A stretch of 64,000 nucleotides of DNA from Paraburkholderia caffeinitolerans (GCF_902859945.1 NZ_CADIKL010000002.1:124001-188000); one strand, 5' to 3'; counted from the stretch's first letter, positions 24,798 through 33,950 are shown. The notes: generated from the letters alone by a model not told the origin. Numbers and translations: made by a program.

Positions 24798-26648
24798 ATG
24801 GACGACCTGATCTCACCCTATGAGCGCGAACTAGGGCACTTACGCGCTTCGCTCGCGGAATTCGCCACGCAATATCCTCAAGCCGCCGCGATCCTGTCGC
24901 TCGCCGGCCAGCATTCCGAGGACCCGCAGATAGAGCGATTGATCGAGTCCGCGGCGCTGCTCAACGCGCGCACGATCGCGCGCCTTGAAGACGACGTCCC
25001 CGAGTTCACGAAGCCGCTGCTTGAAGTCGCTTATCCGGAATACTTGCGTGCGTTTCCATCCTGCACAATTGCCTGTTTCGAAAGTGGCGAGAAACTCGAA
25101 AAGTTGACGACCTCGCAAGTCATCAAACGACGCGCCGAGCTGACAACCCAGACTGAAAAATACCCCTTCGAGACCGTATACGAGGTTGCCCTGGCGCCAT
25201 TGCAAATCTCGGACGCCGGGTATCGCCTGCCCACGACCGCGCCATCGAACATCAGCTTACCTAAGGAAACGACTGGCATCCTGTCCATTACCTTCGATGC
25301 GTTGATCGCCGGCGCCGACCTGCGGCGTATCGCACCGGATACGATCCGCGTATTCGTGGACGGTGAACCGCCAACCGTTGCGGCAGCCATTGATGCGCTG
25401 CTGCAACGCGCGCTCTGCGCATTTGTCGAGGTCGACGGAAACGGCAGATGGACAGCGTTGCCGCGCGTGCCGGTCAGCCTCGCCGGCTTCGACGACAACG
25501 ATGCGATCATCGAACGCGCCGACCGCGGGCACTCGCCGTTCCGCCTCCTCCTCGAGTACTTCGCGTTCCCGCGGAAGTTCGATTTCGTCGACATCGATCT
25601 GGCGGCGTTGCTGCGCGGCGCGGGCTCGCACAGCCGCGTCAGCCTTCATGTCCCTGTGCGCGGCATGCACCCGGACTCGTTCGCCGCGCGCGCGCTGGCC
25701 AAACTGGGCCCGGCCAGTTTCCGGCTCCGCTGCACACCGGCAGTCAACTTGTTCCGGTGTCCGGCAGAACCCATTGCGCTCGAAGACATCGTAATGCCGA
25801 CTTGGCCGCTCGTGCCGCAAACGCCGACGCAGGCCCAGGCATCGGTCTGGATCGTGGATGCGGTCCGGGTAAGCGTGCATGACGGAAGCGGCACCGCGCT
25901 CGTACCGGTTCCCGCATTCGAATCACTGGCTCACCACGGCCACACGGGCCAGCCTGGCGCGCGTGAACCATTTTTCTGGGTGATGGAACACGATAAGCGC
26001 TTCGCGGAACTCGTCGCCGGACAAGACACGCTGCTTTCGTTCGTCGGCCTCGATAGTCGCCTCATCAAGCCAGAGGGCATCGAAAAGATCGACGTGGATC
26101 TGCGATGCACGAACCGCAATCTGCCGGCTGCAATCGAACGTGGCCATCCCGAGGGGGACCTTGAATGCACGAAAGATGTGTCGGCGGGTCACATCGTCAT
26201 GCTGCGGCAACCGACAAGCAGTTTGCCCCGACAGGAAAAACCCGGCCGCTACTGGAACCTCGTCAGCTTGCTCTCGCCGGGCACGTTCACCCTGAACCAG
26301 GCTGGGCTTCCCGCGTTGAAAGCCATGTTGTCGGGTCACGTTATACAGAATTCGCAATCCTCAACCATGCATATCGATGCGATCGTCGGGCTTGCGAGCG
26401 AAACCGCAGTGGAGTGGATGGTCGAGAAGCCGCAGTCGCGGCTCGAACGGGGGCTGCGCGTTCGTCTGAGCGTCGACGAAGTCGCGCTCGCGGGCTACTC
26501 GCTCAGCACGTTCGCACGTGTGCTGGAAAGCGTGTTCGTCCGGTATGCCCCCGCGCACAGCTTTGTGCAGCTCGTGCTCGTTTCGGCGCGCAACGGCTCG
26601 GAACTCGCGCGTGGCGCGTTGCTGCACGGCACTTCTGCGCTGATCTGA
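24798..26648 (+). CDS. tssF: Type VI secretion baseplate subunit TssF, without TssG partner
   Basis: 616-aa baseplate wedge protein, normally in a TssE-F-G complex that docks on TssK and recruits VgrG. The N-terminus SPYERELGHLRASLAEFATQ and the run RLIESAALLNARTIARLEDD followed by PEFTKPLLEVAYPEYLR are hallmark TssF sequence. The C-terminal SVDEVALAGYSLSTFARVLE is also typical. The ATG at 24798 gives the normal start, though no clear Shine-Dalgarno is visible. Unusually, tssG, tssE and all sheath genes are absent; the next gene is a convergent GST 37 bp away. Length is normal and no frame break is seen. Confidence 0.92.
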   Translation: MDDLISPYERELGHLRASLAEFATQYPQAAAILSLAGQHSEDPQIERLIESAALLNARTIARLEDDVPEFTKPLLEVAYPEYLRAFPSCTIACFESGEKLEKLTTSQVIKRRAELTTQTEKYPFETVYEVALAPLQISDAGYRLPTTAPSNISLPKETTGILSITFDALIAGADLRRIAPDTIRVFVDGEPPTVAAAIDALLQRALCAFVEVDGNGRWTALPRVPVSLAGFDDNDAIIERADRGHSPFRLLLEYFAFPRKFDFVDIDLAALLRGAGSHSRVSLHVPVRGMHPDSFAARALAKLGPASFRLRCTPAVNLFRCPAEPIALEDIVMPTWPLVPQTPTQAQASVWIVDAVRVSVHDGSGTALVPVPAFESLAHHGHTGQPGAREPFFWVMEHDKRFAELVAGQDTLLSFVGLDSRLIKPEGIEKIDVDLRCTNRNLPAAIERGHPEGDLECTKDVSAGHIVMLRQPTSSLPRQEKPGRYWNLVSLLSPGTFTLNQAGLPALKAMLSGHVIQNSQSSTMHIDAIVGLASETAVEWMVEKPQSRLERGLRVRLSVDEVALAGYSLSTFARVLESVFVRYAPAHSFVQLVLVSARNGSELARGALLHGTSALI

Positions 26649-26685
26649 ACGCCGCGCCGAGATCATCACGCCATGGCGCAAGGCA

Positions 26686-27342
26686 TCAATCCCTGTCCGG
26701 CGCGCCCAGCGGAAACAGCGGTCGATAGGGCCTGCCCTCCTCCATCGCGCGCGCAAAAGACGGCCTCGCGAGCAAGCGCGCACGATAGGCGCGCAACACC
26801 GGAAACGTCTCGGCGATTCGGTGCGTCCAGTCCGCATAGAACAACGACGGCGCCGCCGCGCAATCCGCCAGCGTGAAATCCGCGCCCGCGGCCCACGCGC
26901 TTCCCGCCAGCCGCGTTTCGAGCCACGCATAAGCCAGCTCCAGCTTTTCCCGCGCAAATGCGAGCCCATCGGAGCGTTTCGCCGCGTCGCCCGTCAAGGC
27001 GCCATCCACGGCGCGTTGCACCGGCGTCATCACATGCAGGTCGAAGAAACGGTCGAGAAAGCGCACCTCGAGGGCGGCCATCGGATCGGCGGGCAGCAGG
27101 CGCACCGGCCCCGGATGCGTGAGCTGCAGATATTCGATGATGATGCTCGTCTCCGCCACGTTGCGCGCCCCGTCCACCAGCACCGGAAATTTGCGCAGCG
27201 GCCAGCGTTGCAGCCAGTCGGCTGTATGTGGCGAATCGAGCGCGATAACGCGGAATTCGAATGGCGTGCCGTTCTCGTACAACGCCACGAGCACCTTCTG
27301 CGTGTATGAAGAAAAGGGATGACCGTAGAGCGCCAGCGACAT
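26686..27342 (-). CDS. Glutathione S-transferase family protein
   Basis: 218-aa cytosolic GST. The thioredoxin-like N-terminal domain has YGHPFSSYTQKVLVAL with the active-site S at S-S-Y-T, KFPVLVDGARNVAETSII with the cis-proline and E-T/S glutathione-binding pair, and a helical C-terminal domain with ADFTLADCAAAP. It stands alone, convergent with tssF and divergent from glnH. Substrate unknown. Confidence 0.9.
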   Translation of the reverse strand: MSLALYGHPFSSYTQKVLVALYENGTPFEFRVIALDSPHTADWLQRWPLRKFPVLVDGARNVAETSIIIEYLQLTHPGPVRLLPADPMAALEVRFLDRFFDLHVMTPVQRAVDGALTGDAAKRSDGLAFAREKLELAYAWLETRLAGSAWAAGADFTLADCAAAPSLFYADWTHRIAETFPVLRAYRARLLARPSFARAMEEGRPYRPLFPLGAPDRD

Positions 27343-27465
27343 CGCAAGACCTCCTGAATCAGGCGAATGGTGACAGCCGCCAGATTATCGCAATCGGGCC
27401 GGCCCGGCGGTAATCCGTGTCCGGGCGCCTGTTTCCTCTCCACCCCGGGGTAAACCCGCTTCGCC

Positions 27466-27502
27466 AAAAAAATTTGCGCTTTCCTATTGCGCAAATTTTT
27501 TT
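27466..27502. promoter_or_regulatory. Perfect 14-bp inverted repeat between divergent genes, probable operator
   Basis: AAAAAAATTTGCGC (27466-27479) and its exact complement (27489-27502) flank a 9-base spacer; a further TTGCGC follows at once. The look is that of an intrinsic terminator, but both neighbouring genes (gst and glnH) point away from it. An operator in the glnH promoter therefore fits better. A natural candidate for binding is the RpiR-type regulator at the end of the glnHPQ operon, which is inference. Confidence 0.55.
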
Positions 27503-27567
27503 GCGCATAAATACTCATCGCAAATCTACTTGCCTTTGTAGCTCCATCCACCACCGAAGGGGTTGTC

Positions 27568-28314
27568 ATGAAACTCATTGCAAAGCTCGCCATGGCCGCA
27601 GTCGTCGCCGTGTCCATTACCGGTCAAGCGGCGCGAGCCGAAACCTTGCTGGTCGCCTGCGATACCGCATTCGTGCCGTTCGAATTCAAGCAGGGCGACA
27701 AGTACGTCGGCTTCGACATCGACTTGTGGGCGGCCATCGCCAAGGACCTGAAGCTCGACTACAAGCTGCAGCCGATGGATTTCAGCGGCATCCTGCCGGC
27801 GCTGCAAACCCATAACGTGGACGTCGCGCTCGCAGGCATCACGATCAAGGACGAGCGCAAGAAGGTCATCGACTTCTCCGACGGCTATTACGACAGCGGC
27901 TTCATGCTGATGGTCCCCACGGCCAGCGCGATCAAGGGCCCGGACGACCTGAAGGGCAAATCGCTCGCCATCAAGACGGGCACCTCGGCGGCGGACTATG
28001 CGAAAGCCCATTTCAGCGGCACCGACTTGCGCCAGTTCCCCAACATCGACAACGCCTATCTGGAACTGCAAACCGGGCGCGTGGACGCTGCCATGCACGA
28101 CACGCCCAACGTCCTCTACTACATTCACACCGCCGGCAACGGCCGCGTGAAGGCCGTCGGCCCGCAGATGATGGCGCAGCAATACGGCATCGCGTTCCCG
28201 AAAGGCAGCGCGCTCGTGCCCAAGGTGAACGCGGCGCTCGCGAAGATCAAGGCTGATGGCCGCTATGCGGCGATCTACAAGAAGTGGTTCGGCGTCGAGC
28301 CGGCCAAGTCCTGA
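27568..28314 (+). CDS. glnH: Glutamine ABC transporter periplasmic binding protein
   Basis: 248-aa periplasmic protein with a Sec signal (cleavage near QAARA-E). It is very close to Escherichia coli Gln[64 protein letters not shown] and [11 protein letters not shown] are essentially shared, including the glutamine-contacting D, F, G-I-T, R, K and D. First gene of a transport operon with permease and ATPase 25 bp or less downstream. Confidence 0.95.
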   Translation: MKLIAKLAMAAVVAVSITGQAARAETLLVACDTAFVPFEFKQGDKYVGFDIDLWAAIAKDLKLDYKLQPMDFSGILPALQTHNVDVALAGITIKDERKKVIDFSDGYYDSGFMLMVPTASAIKGPDDLKGKSLAIKTGTSAADYAKAHFSGTDLRQFPNIDNAYLELQTGRVDAAMHDTPNVLYYIHTAGNGRVKAVGPQMMAQQYGIAFPKGSALVPKVNAALAKIKADGRYAAIYKKWFGVEPAKS

Positions 28315-28339
28315 TCCAGCGGAACCCGGAGAGCCTCTC

Positions 28340-28996
28340 ATGCAGTTCGATCTTTCGGTCGTTGTCGACGCACTCCCCGCCCTGCTCCAGGGCGCGCGGC
28401 TCACGGTGCTGATAGCCGCCGTGGGCCTCGCGGGCGGCCTGCTCGTCGGCTTCCTGTTCGGTTTGATGCGCGCGTACGGCAACGCGCTCATGCAGAAAAT
28501 CGCCTTCGCCTACATCGAGTTCGTGCGCGGCACGCCGATCGTCGTGCAGGTGATGTTCATTTACTTCGCACTCCCGTTGATGTTGCATATTCGAGTGGAT
28601 GCACTCACTGCCGCAATCGTCTCGATCGTCATCAATTCCGGCGCCTATATCGCCGAGATCGTGCGCGGCGCCTTTCTGTCCGTGCCGCGCGGCCTGAAGG
28701 AAGCGGGGCTCGCGCTCGGCATGCCGATGTGGCGCGTGCTCGCGTTCGTAGCCGGTCCGGTCGCGGTGCGCCGCATGACGCCGTCGCTTGGCAACCAGTT
28801 CATCGTGAGTCTCAAGGACACCTCGCTTTTCATCGTGATCGGCGTGGGTGAACTGACGCGCCAGGGCCAGGAAATCATGGCTTCGAACTTCCGTGCGGTC
28901 GAGATCTGGACCGCCGTGGCAATCATCTACCTGTGCATGATCGGCGCGCTGACCTTCTGCCTGCGCACGATGGAAAAGAGGATGCGGATACTATGA
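28340..28996 (+). CDS. glnP: Glutamine ABC transporter permease
   Basis: 218-aa polar-amino-acid permease with about five helices. The EAA-type coupling loop is G-L-K-E-A-G-L-A-L-G-M, preceded by IVRGAFLSVPRG; EFVRGTPIVVQVMFIYF is also family-typical. The ATG at 28340 follows GGAGAG and gives the expected length. Its stop overlaps the glnQ start (ATGA). It works as a dimer with GlnQ in the inner membrane. Confidence 0.94.
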   Translation: MQFDLSVVVDALPALLQGARLTVLIAAVGLAGGLLVGFLFGLMRAYGNALMQKIAFAYIEFVRGTPIVVQVMFIYFALPLMLHIRVDALTAAIVSIVINSGAYIAEIVRGAFLSVPRGLKEAGLALGMPMWRVLAFVAGPVAVRRMTPSLGNQFIVSLKDTSLFIVIGVGELTRQGQEIMASNFRAVEIWTAVAIIYLCMIGALTFCLRTMEKRMRIL

Positions 28997-29733
28997 GCAC
29001 CGGCAAAACCATGGTGCAGTTCAAGGGCGTGACGAAGCGCTTCGGCCAGACAACCGTGCTCGACGCGGTGGACCTGACCATTCACGCGGGCGAAGTCGTG
29101 GTGCTGATCGGGCCGTCCGGCTCCGGCAAGTCCACACTCCTGCGGTGCATCAATGCGCTCGAGCATATCGACGGTGGCGACCTGGTCGTCGACGGCATCA
29201 GCGTGCGCGACGGCTCGCGCCAAGTGCGCGAGATCCGCAAGGAAGCGGGCATGGTGTTCCAGCAGTTCAACCTGTTCCCGCAACTGACCGCGCTCGAGAA
29301 CGTTGCGTTCGGTCCTCGCCAGGTGCGCGGCATGGGCAAGGACGACGCCCACGCGCTCGCGCGCGAACTGCTCGCGAAAGTCGGTCTCGCGGAGCGCGTC
29401 AATCACTATGCCAGCGAGTTGTCGGGCGGCCAGCAGCAACGCGTGGCGATTGCGCGCGCGCTCGCCGTGAAGCCCAAGTTGATGCTGTTCGATGAACCGA
29501 CCTCCGCGCTCGATCCGGAATTGCGCCAGGAAGTGCTGCGCGTAATGCAGTCGCTCGCCGAAGAAGGCATGACGATGGTGGTGGTGACGCACGAGATGGC
29601 TTTCGCGCGTAAAGTAGGCACGCGGCTGATCTTCATGGAGCACGGGCATATCACCGTCGACGGGCCGCCCACCACGCTGCTCGACGCGCCGCCGAATCAG
29701 CGGCTGCGCGATTTTCTTCAGCATGTCGAATGA
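28993..29733 (+). CDS. glnQ: Glutamine ABC transporter ATPase
   Basis: 246-aa ATPase of the polar amino acid class. Walker A is GPSGSGKST, the Q-loop MVFQQFNLFPQLT, the signature ELSGGQQQRVAIARAL, Walker B LMLFDEPTSALDPEL and the H-loop VVVTHEM. The ATG at 28993 overlaps the glnP stop, and its own stop overlaps the next ATG (29730), so transporter and C45 hydrolase are translationally coupled. Confidence 0.95.
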   Translation: MSTGKTMVQFKGVTKRFGQTTVLDAVDLTIHAGEVVVLIGPSGSGKSTLLRCINALEHIDGGDLVVDGISVRDGSRQVREIRKEAGMVFQQFNLFPQLTALENVAFGPRQVRGMGKDDAHALARELLAKVGLAERVNHYASELSGGQQQRVAIARALAVKPKLMLFDEPTSALDPELRQEVLRVMQSLAEEGMTMVVVTHEMAFARKVGTRLIFMEHGHITVDGPPTTLLDAPPNQRLRDFLQHVE

Positions 29734-30869
29734 ATTTGCAAGCGAATTTTCAAGCGAATTTTCAAGCTATGCCAGCACTCGATTTCATCAAAATTTCCGG
29801 CACGCCCTTCGAAGCCGGCCAGGCGCTGGGCCGATTCGGATCCGGCGCAGTCCATCGCCATTTGCTTCAGGCCGACGCCTGGCATCAGGTAATGCAATGG
29901 CGCGGAAGCCCGTTGGCCGCGGCGATGGCAGTGCACGTCCAGCAACGCTTTCCACGTATCTGGCAGGAGCTGTGCGGGCTCGCCGATGGGCTCGGCGTGC
30001 CGTTCGAACAGGTCTTGCTGTGGAACTGCCGTGGGGACCTGCGGCTAGACCCGCATACGGCGGGAACCCACGACGGCTGCACGACCGTGCAGCTTGGCCG
30101 CGGCGAGACACGGCGCATCAGCCACAATGAAGACGGCGACCCCGGCTTTGCCGGGCACTGCGCAATTGCCGAGTGCCGTATCGAAGGTAGTCCCGGCTTT
30201 GCGTCATTCGTCTATCCTGGCTCGCTGCCCGGGCACACGTTCGCGGTAACGGAGGCCGGCCTCGCCGTCACGGTCAACAATCTGCGCCCGCTCCATATCG
30301 ATGCGGGCGTGCCGCGCATGGTGCTCACGCGCGCCGTGCTGGATGCGCCCGACCTCGACGCTGCCGTCGCGATGCTGTGCGATACCCCGCGCGCCGGTGC
30401 GTTCCACCTCACGCTCGGGCATCGCGCGAGCCCGGAGCTGCTCAGCGTCGAGTTCAACGCGCGCCATTGCTCGGTGCGGGCCATCACGGAGCCGTCGCTG
30501 CACGCCAATCATGCGATCCACCCGGCGATGCGCGACGATCCGCAGGTCGTGACGGACTCCTCGCGCGACCGGCAGCGGCGTGGCGACCAATTGCTGACGC
30601 AGACGCGCGGCGCTGTCGACCCGCTTGCGGTGCTCGCCGACACCAACGATGGGAATACCGCGGCGCTGCCGATCTATCGCACCGATCCCCACGACCCCGA
30701 TGGCGAGAACACGCTCGCTACCGCCGATATCGCGATCAAGACGTCTCACATAGAATGGGACATTTACGAACAGCCCGGGACGCCGCCCCGGTATCGATTG
30801 ATCGATGGACACAGACAAGCACAAGACGCGCCGCCCGAAGAACCACCGCGACGCGGCGCCGGCGTCTGA
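29730..30869 (+). CDS. C45 family autoproteolytic acyltransferase/hydrolase
   Basis: 379-aa Ntn hydrolase of the isopenicillin-N acyltransferase type. Such enzymes cut themselves before a cysteine that then hydrolyses an amide; the likely nucleophile is C117 in THDGCTTV. SHNEDGDPGF and TEAGLAVTVNNL are family segments. The start overlaps glnQ, and the first residues are a short repeat (QANFQANFQA) from a 12-bp tandem DNA repeat; an alternative ATG at 29769 (MPALDFIKI) begins at the domain. Its place behind glnHPQ suggests that it releases glutamine or an amine from an acylated compound. Substrate unknown. Confidence 0.82.
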   Translation: MNLQANFQANFQAMPALDFIKISGTPFEAGQALGRFGSGAVHRHLLQADAWHQVMQWRGSPLAAAMAVHVQQRFPRIWQELCGLADGLGVPFEQVLLWNCRGDLRLDPHTAGTHDGCTTVQLGRGETRRISHNEDGDPGFAGHCAIAECRIEGSPGFASFVYPGSLPGHTFAVTEAGLAVTVNNLRPLHIDAGVPRMVLTRAVLDAPDLDAAVAMLCDTPRAGAFHLTLGHRASPELLSVEFNARHCSVRAITEPSLHANHAIHPAMRDDPQVVTDSSRDRQRRGDQLLTQTRGAVDPLAVLADTNDGNTAALPIYRTDPHDPDGENTLATADIAIKTSHIEWDIYEQPGTPPRYRLIDGHRQAQDAPPEEPPRRGAGV

Positions 30870-31803
30870 CGCCATGCCCGGCGCACCGCGCACGGTCGAC
30901 GGCCTGCGCGAACTGATGATGCGCATCGCGCGCGGCGAGGCGAATCTTTCGCTCGGCGGCAAGGCCCATTCGGTGCTGGCGCACCTGCTCGAACAGCCCG
31001 AGGAAGTGGCCGTGCGCACCATCACCGACCTGGCCACCGCGCTGGGCGTCAATGCGTCGACGCTCACGCGCCTGACCACGAAGCTCGGCTACACGGGTTT
31101 CGCCGATTTCCAAAGCGTATTCCGCGACAGTCTGGCCGAACGGCATCGGCATTTCTATACGCACCAGGCCGAGCGGCTGGTTGCCGGAAAGAAGCCGCGC
31201 GCGCAATCGGCGCAAGCCAACCACACGTCGCCCGAAGTCGAGGTGGTCGCCCAGCTGGCCCGCGAGTCGATCGCCAATGTGGACGCGTTTCTCACGCGGC
31301 TCTCGCCCGACGATCTGCGCGGGGCCGCAGCGCTGCTTGCCGGCGCGCCGCGCGTACGCGTGCACGGCCTGCGCCAGTTCAGCGCGCTCGCCAGCTTTCT
31401 CTGCTACGGCCTTGGCATGATTCGCGCCGACGTTGCGCTGCTGGACCCGCACGGCCTGGGCGTGGCCGAAGGCCTCGCGCAATTGCAGCCCGGCGACGTG
31501 GTGGTCGTGTCGAGCGTCGCGCCCTACACGCGCAGCGTCGCCGATGCCGCCGTGGCCGCCGCCGCCGCCGGGATGACCGTGATCGCCATCACCGACACGC
31601 TCGCATCGCCGCTCGTGCCGCCCGCGCGCCATACCTTCCTGATCCCCCACGAGAGCAGCTTCTTCAGCAATAGCATGGGTGCGTATCTGATCTTCTGCGA
31701 GGGCTTGCTCAACCTCGTCGCGACGCATCTGGGCAAGCAGTCGCTGCAAGCGCTCGCGCGGCGCGAACGGCTCATTACTGCACTGGGGATCGAAACGGGT
31801 TGA
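30805..31803 (+). CDS. MurR/RpiR family transcriptional regulator (HTH + SIS)
   Basis: 332-aa regulator. An N-terminal HTH_6 domain (VRTITDLATALGVNASTLTR, then KLGYTGFADFQSVFR) is followed by a SIS sugar-isomerase-like domain (about residues 155-290, RVRVHGLRQFSALAS and VVVVSSVAPYTRS) that senses phosphosugars or related ligands. As drawn, it overlaps the C45 gene by 65 bp in another frame. An ATG at 30874, just after that stop, is an equally good start and would remove the overlap; neither has a clear ribosome site. Probably regulates the glnHPQ operon. Confidence 0.88.
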   Translation: MDTDKHKTRRPKNHRDAAPASDAMPGAPRTVDGLRELMMRIARGEANLSLGGKAHSVLAHLLEQPEEVAVRTITDLATALGVNASTLTRLTTKLGYTGFADFQSVFRDSLAERHRHFYTHQAERLVAGKKPRAQSAQANHTSPEVEVVAQLARESIANVDAFLTRLSPDDLRGAAALLAGAPRVRVHGLRQFSALASFLCYGLGMIRADVALLDPHGLGVAEGLAQLQPGDVVVVSSVAPYTRSVADAAVAAAAAGMTVIAITDTLASPLVPPARHTFLIPHESSFFSNSMGAYLIFCEGLLNLVATHLGKQSLQALARRERLITALGIETG

Positions 31804-31845
31804 GCGGACGGCGGCTACACCTGCTGCACGCCCCGCCGCTCTGGC

Positions 31846-32316
31846 TTACTCGCTCGCGCGCGGCGCGTCCGGTGCAAGCAGCACGCCCTTGGTAAACACG
31901 AAGCAACCATAGCCGCGCGTTTCGCCCGTGGCGATCACGCAGTACGCCTTGCGTGCGCGCGCATAGAACGCGTGGCGCTCGATCGGCGCGAACGGCACGG
32001 CGCGCCCCTCGGCGGCATCGACCTCGGCCTGGGCCTCGCGCTGCACGGCGGGAATCGTGTCGGGCTCGCCCACCACTTCCATGCGCATCGCAGGCGACGC
32101 CACGAACGTATCGAGCGGCAACACGGAGAGAATCGCGCGCACGGCGCGCGGCGAGTCGGCGCCGTCCATGCGCAGGAGCTTTCCCGATACCGTTGCGCGC
32201 GCAACCGAATCGGCGGGGAAGTTGGCATCGCAGACCACGAGCTCGTCGCCGTGTCCCATGGCGCGCAACGCGTGCAGCACGTCGGCGTTCAGCAGCGGGT
32301 CCAGATTTTTCAGCAT
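31846..32316 (-). CDS. RbsD/FucU family protein (sugar mutarotase)
   Basis: 156-aa protein of the RbsD/FucU fold, which interconverts sugar anomers. LDPLLNADVLHALRAMGHGDELVVCDANFPADS is family-typical by region (residues 5-37; H22 and D31 near the active site). PIERHAFYARARKAY and V-I-A-T-G-E-T-R-G-Y-G carry the conserved FY and Y residues. GGAGA precedes the ATG. It converges with the RpiR gene, an association that recurs for sugar-sensing SIS regulators, although no sugar operon is visible here. Confidence 0.85.
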   Translation of the reverse strand: MLKNLDPLLNADVLHALRAMGHGDELVVCDANFPADSVARATVSGKLLRMDGADSPRAVRAILSVLPLDTFVASPAMRMEVVGEPDTIPAVQREAQAEVDAAEGRAVPFAPIERHAFYARARKAYCVIATGETRGYGCFVFTKGVLLAPDAPRASE

Positions 32317-32701
32317 GCGTGTCTCCTCGGTCTACTCTGTTCACGTCGATGAAATGATCGCGCCAACCAACGTTGCAATCATATCGTGGGTGCACGCCAG
32401 CGCCGGCGTGACGCGCGCCGTCAGGCGTCGTTTGGGACGGGAAAAATCTGGCAGTTAGTTGCAATCTTTCAGTGCCCGGTCCTGCACAAAACTCCGCGCG
32501 AGCTATTTCCACAAGTGATCAGCCGAAGGACGTTGACCAGAAGGCAACATTTTCGATACGTTTCCGTCATGGGCCGAGTATTTCGTCGATGCATAATCGG
32601 CGCTGCACGGGTGCCAGGCGCCAACCCAGGCCTGGCCCGCCCCCAGCCACACACGATTCGACGCCCCACGCGTCCATGCCCATCTCAGGAGCCACCACCC
32701 C
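32317..32701. other. 385-bp gap between divergent genes
   Basis: No gene with supporting features. It holds the promoters of the RbsD/FucU gene (left) and the M20 gene (right, AGGAGCC before its ATG). The 9-mer GTTGCAATC occurs twice, at 32372-32380 and 32458-32466, as a direct repeat of unknown meaning. Confidence 0.5.
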
Positions 32702-33892
32702 ATGAGCGAAAGCCGCTATTGCGAAGTTGCCGATCTGGCCCATGCCCGCGAACAACTCAGCGAGATCCGCCATCACATTCACAAGCACCCCGAACTGTCT
32801 TACCAGGAAGCCAATACCGCGGAACTCGTGGCGCAAAAGCTCAAGGCGTGGGGCTACGCCGTGACGCGCAATATCGGCGGCCATGGCGTGGTCGGCTCGC
32901 TGAAGGCGGGCACGAGCGCGCGCACCGTGGGCGTGCGCGCCGACATGGACGCGCTGCCGATCCACGAGCAGACCGGCCTCGCCTACGCGAGCATTCACGA
33001 CGGGACGATGCACGCCTGCGGCCACGACGGTCACACCACAGTCCTGCTCGGCGCGGCGCAGCAGCTTGCGAAGACGCGCAATTTTGACGGCACCGTGCAT
33101 CTGATCTTCCAGCCCGCCGAAGAGGCCGGCTCGGACAGCGGTGCGGTGCGCATGATCGCCGACGGCCTGTTCGAGCGCTTTCCATGCGAAGCCATCTTCG
33201 GGCTGCACAATCACCCGGGCGTGGCGGCCGGCACCTTCGGCTTTCGCAGCGGCGCGCTGATGGCCGCCTGCGACACCGTCAAGGTGCGCATCGCGGGGCG
33301 CGGCGGCCATGCCGCGCGCCCGCATCTGGCAATCGATCCGGTGCTGGTGGGAAGCAGCATTGTGATGGCGCTGCAATCGATCGTGTCGCGCAACGTCGAT
33401 CCAAACGAAGCCGCGGTGATCACGGTGGGCTCGTTCCGCTCCGGCTTCGCACCCAACGTGATTCCCGAGGACGCCGTGCTGGAAATGAGCGTGCGCTCGT
33501 TCTCGCCGGCGGTGCGCGAGACGCTCGAAAAACGCATCCGCGCGCTGGTCCAGTCGCAGGCCGAGGCCTATGGCGCAAGCGCGGAAATCGACTACATCAG
33601 CGGCTATCCGGTGCTGGTGAACAGCGAAGCCGAGACCGAGTTCGCGCGCAAGGTAGCCGAGGAACTGGTCGGGCCGGAACGCGTCATCGCGCCGTTCCCG
33701 CCCATCGCAGGCAGCGAGGATTTCGCGTACTACCTGCAGGAGCGGCCCGGCTGCTTCGTGCGTCTCGGCAACGGCGAAGGCCGGCCGATGCTGCACAACG
33801 CGCGCTACGACTTCAACGACGACAACCTCACCGTAGGCGCGGCGTTCTGGACGCGCCTCGTCGAGCGCTTCCTGAGCGAGGCGCGCGCATGA
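32702..33892 (+). CDS. M20 family amidohydrolase (hippurate/N-acyl-amino acid hydrolase type)
   Basis: 396-aa zinc amidohydrolase. Metal ligands are visible in MHACGHDGHT (C and H) and FQPAEEAGSDSGA (EE), then H in IFGLHNHPG and H in IAGSEDFAYYLQE's neighbourhood; the dimerisation insert has GRGGHAARPHLAIDP. GVRADMDALPIHE is the substrate-side motif. Likely releases an amino acid from an N-acyl derivative in the cytoplasm. Its stop overlaps a 21-codon ATGA-started frame of no obvious merit. A second, diverged M20 enzyme lies at 47897. Confidence 0.92.
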   Translation: MSESRYCEVADLAHAREQLSEIRHHIHKHPELSYQEANTAELVAQKLKAWGYAVTRNIGGHGVVGSLKAGTSARTVGVRADMDALPIHEQTGLAYASIHDGTMHACGHDGHTTVLLGAAQQLAKTRNFDGTVHLIFQPAEEAGSDSGAVRMIADGLFERFPCEAIFGLHNHPGVAAGTFGFRSGALMAACDTVKVRIAGRGGHAARPHLAIDPVLVGSSIVMALQSIVSRNVDPNEAAVITVGSFRSGFAPNVIPEDAVLEMSVRSFSPAVRETLEKRIRALVQSQAEAYGASAEIDYISGYPVLVNSEAETEFARKVAEELVGPERVIAPFPPIAGSEDFAYYLQERPGCFVRLGNGEGRPMLHNARYDFNDDNLTVGAAFWTRLVERFLSEARA

Positions 33893-33950
33893 ACGTCGTG
33901 TCCACGGCGCGTGCCCCGAGGACGCGCAAGCGCCCGCGGCGGTCGTGCCG

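Noticed and set aside
16520-26648. Prophage, because VgrG and PAAR resemble phage spike proteins
   Set aside because: No capsid, terminase, integrase or lysis genes are present; Tle3, Tla3 and TssF identify a type VI effector island.
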